From Sediminihabitans luteus (GTDB lineage Bacteria > Actinomycetota > Actinomycetes > Actinomycetales > Cellulomonadaceae), in the NCBI RefSeq assembly GCF_002797595.1, contig NZ_PGFE01000006.1, forward strand, positions 62,001-126,000: DNA of 64,000 bases. The letters are read 5' to 3'. Numbering within the stretch: the first letter of the stretch is position 1; each line of letters begins with the position of its first letter. The notes beneath the pieces were generated by a model, which made no database searches, was not told where the DNA came from, and saw only the letters and a program-made list of their open reading frames with translations. The translations under genes and the position numbers were made by a program. Below, piece after piece: positions 59,441 through 64,000 of the stretch.

Positions 59441-60379
59441 TCAGGCCGGTGGCGCCGGGTCGACGCGCGGACGTGCTCCCGCGCACAGCGCGACGGCCTC
59501 GGTCCCGCTGACGAGGCGTGCGGGCACGGGCAACGACCGCAGGGCGCGGGCGAGCCCGGTGTCGGCGAGCCCACCGGCCTCGCCGCTCTCGGCGGTGCCG
59601 TCATCGCCGGCCGCGCGTGCCCGGGCCACCAGCACGAAGTTCCCGTAGCGGCGGCTCTTGAAGAGCGCGGGTTCGGCGACGACGCCCACGTCCTGCGGCC
59701 TGAAGACCGGCGCGCCCGCGTCGTCCTGCGCCGCGAGGAGGCTCGCGATCTCGGTGCGCAACCCCGTCAGCGGAGGTCGGTCCGCGCAGTTCGCCAGGTA
59801 GAGGCCGCCCGGTCGCAGGGTGCGGGCGACCTCCTGGACGAACTCGACCGTCGTGACGTGCTCGGGGGTGACGTCGCCCGCGAACACGTCCCGCACGACG
59901 ACGTCGGTGCTGCCCGGGCGCAAGGTCGTCACCGCGGCGCGGGCGTCGGCCTCGCGCAGGCGGAGCCGAGGGGCACGGGGGAGGGCGAACCACTCGCGCA
60001 CGAGCGTGAGCAGGCGACCGTCGATGTCGACCGCGAGCTGTCGCGAGCCGGGACGCTCGTGGTCGATCCACCGCGCGAGCGTGCATCCCGCCGCCCCGAG
60101 GTGCACCGCGTGCAGCGGACCGTCGACGAGGTCGATCGCCGCGGCCATCTGCTGCATGTACTCGAACGCCAGGAACCCGGGGTCGTCCAGGTCGAGGTGC
60201 GAGCTCGGCACGCCGTTGACCACGAGCGTCACCGCGGAGTCGCGGTCCGGGTCGCGGTCGACCCGGACCCGTCCGGTCGAGGTCTCGACCTCGTCCTGCG
60301 GGAGTGTCGGTGGTCGGGTGTTTGCTGGCCCTGACGCCGACGATCGTCGGGCCGGGGCGCGCCGGGAGCTTCGGGCCAT
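59441..60379 (-). CDS. Spermidine-synthase-like methyltransferase-fold protein
   Basis: A 312-residue soluble protein related to polyamine aminopropyltransferases. The N-terminal strand domain leads to FLAFEYMQQMAAAIDL, a cofactor loop HLGAAGCTLARW, VDIDGRL, VVVRDVFAGDVTPEH and LRPGGLYLANCAD. The usual GGGDG loop of true spermidine synthases is altered to GAAGC, so polyamine synthesis is doubtful. Homologues in actinobacteria are annotated loosely. TACCGT lies six bases before the ATG on the minus strand, a leaderless pattern. It is divergent from the HEPN gene. Confidence 0.82.
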   Translation of the reverse strand: MARSSRRAPARRSSASGPANTRPPTLPQDEVETSTGRVRVDRDPDRDSAVTLVVNGVPSSHLDLDDPGFLAFEYMQQMAAAIDLVDGPLHAVHLGAAGCTLARWIDHERPGSRQLAVDIDGRLLTLVREWFALPRAPRLRLREADARAAVTTLRPGSTDVVVRDVFAGDVTPEHVTTVEFVQEVARTLRPGGLYLANCADRPPLTGLRTEIASLLAAQDDAGAPVFRPQDVGVVAEPALFKSRRYGNFVLVARARAAGDDGTAESGEAGGLADTGLARALRSLPVPARLVSGTEAVALCAGARPRVDPAPPA

Positions 60380-60482
60380 GGGCTCACGGTAGTGGGCGAT
60401 CGGACGTCGGGGGGTGGGACGACCTTCCTGGCACGGACGCCGCACCGGGTGCGGCTCGAGCGACGAGTGGGGTGGAGAGACG

Positions 60483-60950
60483 ATGAGCGCACACGACGCC
60501 GTCCACGCGGTGGCGCGCCTGCGGCCCGACGAGACCGGTGCCACGCTCCGACGGGCCGCGGTGCGCGGGCTCGCGCGGGCCGACGCCGAGCTCGTCGCGG
60601 CGATCGGCGCCGAGCGTCCGGGGGAGAGGTTCGTCCACGCGCACCTGGCGGCGCTCCGTGCCGCGGCGGCGCTCGTCTCGGCCCGCGGCACGACCGCGCG
60701 TCGGGGTCGTCCGCGCACGGTCTGGGAGCTCCTCGCGGTCGCGGCCCCCGAGCTGGCGCCGTGGTCGTCGTACTTCGCCGGCGGTGCCCGCGAACGGTCG
60801 GCCGTCGAGTCGGGGCGGGACGACGCCGTCGACGCCGAGCGTGCGGACGAGCTGCTCGCGTGCGCCGAGGACTTTCGCGACGAGGTCGCGCTCGCCCTCG
60901 ACCCGCGGGCCGGGTTCGTCGAGGTCCCGCTGCGCGTGGCCGCGTCCTGA
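60483..60950 (+). CDS. SAV_6107-type HEPN domain protein
   Basis: A 155-residue helical protein of the actinobacterial SAV_6107 HEPN family, function unknown. Conserved parts are RRAAVRGLARADAEL, RFVHAHLAALRAAAALV, GRPRTVWELLAVAAPELAPWSSYFA and DELLACAEDFRDEV. HEPN proteins often bind nucleotides or act as RNases with an RxxxxH motif; I see no clear RxxxxH here. GGAGAG precedes ATG 60483. It lies before DUF3040 as in relatives. Confidence 0.8.
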   Translation: MSAHDAVHAVARLRPDETGATLRRAAVRGLARADAELVAAIGAERPGERFVHAHLAALRAAAALVSARGTTARRGRPRTVWELLAVAAPELAPWSSYFAGGARERSAVESGRDDAVDAERADELLACAEDFRDEVALALDPRAGFVEVPLRVAAS

Positions 60951-61072
60951 CACGTCGTCAGGAGCGACTAGAGTCATCCGCACGACGAGACCGCCCGTTC
61001 GACTTCCACCTGCGGTGATGTCGAACTATCCTGACTCGTATATGACCGCTGCGGGAAGAACCGGGGGTTCTG

Positions 61073-61468
61073 ATGCCTCTCTCTGAGTACGAACAACGCG
61101 TGCTGGAGCAGATGGAGCGAGCGCTGACCTCGGACGATCCGCGGCTGGCGAACACGATGCAGTCCGCTGCGCCCCGGTCCGGGCTGCGCTGGGCGATCGC
61201 GGCCGCCGGTGTGGTGGTCGGGCTCCTCGTGCTCGTGCTCGGCGTCTACCAGAACATGATCTGGCTGGGCGTCGGTGGATTCGTGGTGATGTTCGTCGGC
61301 GTCGCGTTCGCGTTCGCCGCGCCCAAGCGCCGCACGGGCCCGACGGGCGTCGTCGAGGAGGACGGCAGCACGAGGCCGCGACCGAGCAGCACTTCGACGT
61401 CGCGCAAGGGCTTCATGAACCGCATGGAGGAGCGCTGGGACCGCCGACGGGGTGAGAACGGCCGCTGA
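61073..61468 (+). CDS. DUF3040 membrane protein
   Basis: A 131-residue actinobacterial protein of unknown function. It begins MPLSEYEQRVLEQMERAL, the family hallmark, has two adjacent membrane helices (about 39-60 and 64-84), and ends in a basic tail with KGFMNRMEERWDRR. In many relatives it precedes mraZ of the division cluster; that cluster is not next to it here. GGGGG lies close upstream of the ATG, and GTATAT near 61036 may be part of the promoter. Confidence 0.88.
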   Translation: MPLSEYEQRVLEQMERALTSDDPRLANTMQSAAPRSGLRWAIAAAGVVVGLLVLVLGVYQNMIWLGVGGFVVMFVGVAFAFAAPKRRTGPTGVVEEDGSTRPRPSSTSTSRKGFMNRMEERWDRRRGENGR

Positions 61469-61477
61469 CTCAGCGGC
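61461..61477. terminator. Short terminator after DUF3040
   Basis: GCCGCTG pairs with CAGCGGC over ACT, with the DUF3040 stop in the loop and TTCTCC following. Confidence 0.55.
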
Positions 61478-61682
61478 TTCTCCACCGGGGCGGCGTTCCG
61501 GCGTCGACGTCGCAGCGGGGGTCGACCCCTCGGATCGACGCTCTCTCCTGCGTCTCACGTCTGGATGTGTCGCACACCTGGACGCGTCTCAGACGGTGGT
61601 GCGATGGTGATGCACCTCAGACGGTGATGCGTTCAACTCCTCGGCAACAGTCACCTGCGCGATCCGTGTCACGAGATCGACG
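61478..61682. other. Convergent gap with direct repeat
   Basis: CTCAGACGGTG occurs twice, at 61588-61598 and 61616-61626, 28 bases apart, near related GTCTGGATG/CCTGGACG segments. No gene, clear promoter or strong hairpin is seen. Confidence 0.4.
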
Positions 61683-63890
61683 TCACACCTCGACGCGTGC
61701 GCGTCGGTCGTCGCGCAGCCGAGTCGTGCCGGCGACGACGCGGGCGGCCAGCGCGTCGGCCTCGGCCACGGGCCGCTGTGAGCCCTCGCGGGCGTAGCGC
61801 GCCCCCTCGACGAGGGTGGCGAGCTCTCGAAGGGCGTCGGCGGCGTCGTCCGCGATCGTCACGGTCCCGTCGCGGGACGCCGCCCGCAGGACGTGGTCGG
61901 GGACCTGACGTGGCGTGGTCGCCGCACTCCATCCCACCCCGAGGCGTGCGAGGTCGCCGCCCAGCGCGTCCCAGACGTCCTCGACGTCGCGGTCGGCGGT
62001 GGCCCGGCGACGAGAGCGCAGCACGGCGACGAGGGCGAGGCCGGCCCCGACCGTGAGCGTGCTCGCCAGGACGAGACACAGCAGCCACGGCGTCTCGTCC
62101 CGCCCGCCGGCCGCGGGAGCGGCGACCGGTGCGGAGGTCGCGGTCGCGACCGGCGCGGGCGCGGGCTGCTGCGCGAGGTCGGGAACCTCCTGCGGGGCGG
62201 CCGTCGCGGGCGTCGTCCCCGTCGTCTGCTCGAGCGTGTACTCCGGCGCGGCGCCGGTCCGCTGGGACGGGGTGGGCTCGAACCGTACCCACCCGCTGCC
62301 GGGGAAGTAGAGCTCGGGCCACGCGTGCGCGCGCTGCGCGCTCACGAGGTAGCTCCCGTCGCGCTGCACCTGCCCGGGCAGGTACCCGACGCCGACGCGG
62401 GCGGGGATCCCCAGGGCGCGAGCCATGACCGTCATGCTCGTGGCGTACTGCACGCAGTACCCGGAGCGGTCGGTGAGGAAGTCCCACACCGCGTCGTCGG
62501 ACGCGGCCGGCGCGACTGCCGTGTCGTAGCGGAACCGCGAGGTGTCGCGGAAGTACTCCTGGAGCGCGACGGCCTGCTCGAACCGGGTGGTCGCGCCGGC
62601 GGTCACGGCGAGGGCCTCGGCCGCGACGTCCTCGGTGTGCGACGTCTGCGGGACGTCGAGGTAGCGCGACTCGGACAGGTCGTCGCCGCGCGTGCGGCCG
62701 AGGCTCTCGGGCGTGAGGTCCCGGGGCGAGACCTCCACGGTGTAGCCCATGCCCGGGTCGGTCGTGTCGTCGCCGCGCAGCTCGTCGGAGCGCGGCTCGT
62801 AGGACCAGGTGCCCGCGATGTCGACCGCACGCGGCTCGATCGGGATCGGGACGATCGAGTCCCGGTAGCCCGCGAGCGTGACCGCCATGGTCGTGCTCTG
62901 CCCCTTGTCCGGCGATGCCTGGGGCCACAGCACCTCGTCGGCGGCGAACGACGTGCCCTCGGCACGGTCGTCGCGGTGCCAGCGCGTGCCGTCGAACGAG
63001 GTGAGGGTGTAGACGCGGAGTACGCCGTCGTACGCGTCGGAGTCCTCGAGCGTGTAGGAGAGCACGGGGTAGGTCGAGCGCGACTCGAGGTCCTGCTGCA
63101 TGTCGAGGTCGTCGGAGAGCTGCATGCCGGGACCCGGGTCGGTGAACGCGTCCGACCACGAGGCCGCGACGAACCGGGGGAGTGTCGCGCTCGCCCCGCC
63201 GGCGGCCAGCGCGAGGGCCGTCACCGCGGCGGTGGCCGCGACCGCGGAGCCGGCGGCGACCGCGCGGGCCGAGCGCGTCCCGGACCTCGTGCCGCGGTCG
63301 GCGGCGAGCACGAGCACGAGGCAGGCGACGGTCCCGACGAAGGTGGCGGTCGGGACCCGCTCGGCGAGCACGAGCGAGGGGATCCACAGCACGAGCACGG
63401 GAACGCTCGCGAGCGCGGGTCGGCGCCCGGGGACGGCGATCAGGTCGGCGACGAGGAACAGCGCGACGCTCGCCGCCACGACGAGCATCGCGACGGGGAG
63501 GGTGCCCTGCACGGGCGCGACGGACCCCGCGATCGCGTCCAGAGCCGCCCCGAACCGGTCGCTCGCGCGACCGAAAGACTCGAGCCCGACGAAGAGGTCG
63601 GTCCGGCCGGTCGGGCCGGCGAAGCGGGCGAGCACGATCCAGGCGCCGACGAGCGCGCCCACGAGGGTCGGTGTGACGGACCGGAGCCGTGACGTGGTGT
63701 CCGCGCGGCCGACCGCGAGGGCGCGGGTCGCCGCCACCGCGACCGCGACCAGCACGAGGGCCGCGGCGGTGTCGCGCGGCCACGAGCGGGTCGTCACGAC
63801 GGGGGAGAGTCCCCAGGTGGCGGCGAACGTGGCGAGGGCGAGGAGCGCGGTGACGGGCCAGGTGGCCCGCCGGCGCGTGCGGTCGGTCAT
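61683..63890 (-). CDS. TgpA-type membrane transglutaminase-like protein
   Basis: A 735-residue inner-membrane protein. About six N-terminal helices (to about 205) precede an extracytoplasmic region with a transglutaminase-core domain. Its triad is Cys479 in DRSGYCVQYATSM, His522 in QRAHAWPELYF and Glu538 in WVRFEPTP; Glu replaces the more usual Asp. A Pro/Ala/Thr linker, a final helix (about 610-632) and a cytoplasmic DUF4129-like tail follow. ATG 63890 has GGAGA upstream and overlaps the DUF58 stop. The MoxR-DUF58-TgpA cluster is widespread; its substrate is unknown. Confidence 0.9.
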   Translation of the reverse strand: MTDRTRRRATWPVTALLALATFAATWGLSPVVTTRSWPRDTAAALVLVAVAVAATRALAVGRADTTSRLRSVTPTLVGALVGAWIVLARFAGPTGRTDLFVGLESFGRASDRFGAALDAIAGSVAPVQGTLPVAMLVVAASVALFLVADLIAVPGRRPALASVPVLVLWIPSLVLAERVPTATFVGTVACLVLVLAADRGTRSGTRSARAVAAGSAVAATAAVTALALAAGGASATLPRFVAASWSDAFTDPGPGMQLSDDLDMQQDLESRSTYPVLSYTLEDSDAYDGVLRVYTLTSFDGTRWHRDDRAEGTSFAADEVLWPQASPDKGQSTTMAVTLAGYRDSIVPIPIEPRAVDIAGTWSYEPRSDELRGDDTTDPGMGYTVEVSPRDLTPESLGRTRGDDLSESRYLDVPQTSHTEDVAAEALAVTAGATTRFEQAVALQEYFRDTSRFRYDTAVAPAASDDAVWDFLTDRSGYCVQYATSMTVMARALGIPARVGVGYLPGQVQRDGSYLVSAQRAHAWPELYFPGSGWVRFEPTPSQRTGAAPEYTLEQTTGTTPATAAPQEVPDLAQQPAPAPVATATSAPVAAPAAGGRDETPWLLCLVLASTLTVGAGLALVAVLRSRRRATADRDVEDVWDALGGDLARLGVGWSAATTPRQVPDHVLRAASRDGTVTIADDAADALRELATLVEGARYAREGSQRPVAEADALAARVVAGTTRLRDDRRARVEV

Positions 63891-64000
63891 GGGGTCTCCT
63901 CGTGCACGGCGGTCCAGACCTGCTCGACCGCCTCGTGCGGGTGCGTGCGGATCACGTGCCACCCGTGGGCGCGGAGCCGGCCCACGCCGTCCTCGGCAGG
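63887..64000 (-). CDS. DUF58 domain protein, C-terminal end only (cut by window edge)
   Basis: The last 37 residues of a minus-strand gene, read as GVGRLRAHGWHVIRTHPH and then EAVEQVWTAVHEETP to TGA at 63889-63887. Sequence and overlap (ATGA) with the TgpA-like gene fit the end of a DUF58 protein of the MoxR-DUF58-transglutaminase cluster. The rest, and the expected MoxR ATPase, lie beyond the window. Confidence 0.7.
   Translation of the reverse strand, partial: PAEDGVGRLRAHGWHVIRTHPHEAVEQVWTAVHEETP

Noticed and set aside
60601-61018. Alternative frames within the HEPN gene
   Set aside because: Arg/Gly-rich shadows; the HEPN frame has family sequence and a ribosome site.
61478-61682. mraZ operator repeats or an mraZ gene after DUF3040
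   Set aside because: The expected division cluster does not follow; only a spaced direct repeat unlike mraZ boxes is present, and the next gene is a convergent transglutaminase.

Overview
The window is a gene-dense, very GC-rich (estimated above 70 %) chromosomal segment from an actinobacterium. The best guess is Cellulomonadaceae or a close relative, from gene content, third-position G/C preference and the gene order truB-ribF-rpsO-pnp-pepR-dapB ... dapA-rnj-ftsK-pgsA-cinA-clgR ... recA-recX ... miaB-miaA-dapF-hflX-dinG-lexA-nrdR. This order is broadly shared with other actinobacteria such as mycobacteria. I saw no rRNA, tRNA, transposase, integrase or CRISPR array.

Layout. 1-2.1 kb: divergent MFS exporter (cut by the window edge) and TetR regulator with an operator, TetR overlapping truB. 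2.2-9.2 kb: ribF, a secreted GH18 chitinase, rpsO-pnp and an M16 peptidase. 9.2-15.1 kb: dapB, a TPR-like membrane protein, the opposing azlC-azlD-GNAT cluster, dapA and RNase J. 15.2-22.1 kb: a DUF4328 membrane protein, ftsK, capA, and pgsA-cinA-clgR. 22.3-32.5 kb: lhr helicase, DUF3046, a membrane-anchored alkaline-phosphatase-superfamily protein, an MBL hydrolase, recA and recX. 32.6-36.1 kb: a glutamate-type ABC importer. 36.2-46.6 kb: miaB, a YbjN pair, a LigB-like gene, miaA-dapF, an rRNA-type methyltransferase, hflX and dinG. 46.6-50.7 kb: ldh, lexA with a divergent LysM membrane protein, a possible small RNA, nrdR and DUF5302. 50.8-59.3 kb: serA, a HelD/HelR-like RNA polymerase recycling helicase, a three-gene signalling unit (response regulator-PP2C phosphatase, histidine kinase, Rcp1-like regulator), a PAC2 protein and a cold-shock protein. 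59.4-64 kb: a spermidine-synthase-like protein, a HEPN protein, DUF3040, a TgpA-type transglutaminase and the end of a DUF58 gene.

How the genes work together. Several lines converge on RNA metabolism and translation (truB, rpsO, pnp, rnj, miaA, miaB, hflX), on lysine/diaminopimelate synthesis (dapA, dapB, dapF), and on DNA damage. The damage set comprises recA, recX, lexA, dinG, lhr and the LysM protein, which may be an SOS division inhibitor. LexA-type boxes lie before recA and in the lexA/LysM intergenic region. At least fourteen genes have a TANNNT -10 element only 6-7 bases before the start codon, which predicts widespread leaderless transcription.

Most unusual signals. (1) A structured, terminator-ended segment before nrdR, downstream of a DtxR-like palindrome, looks like an undescribed small RNA. 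(2) Short GC-rich tandem repeats occur repeatedly, both between genes and in frame inside housekeeping genes, and in two cases (lhr, recX) at the gene's stop codon.
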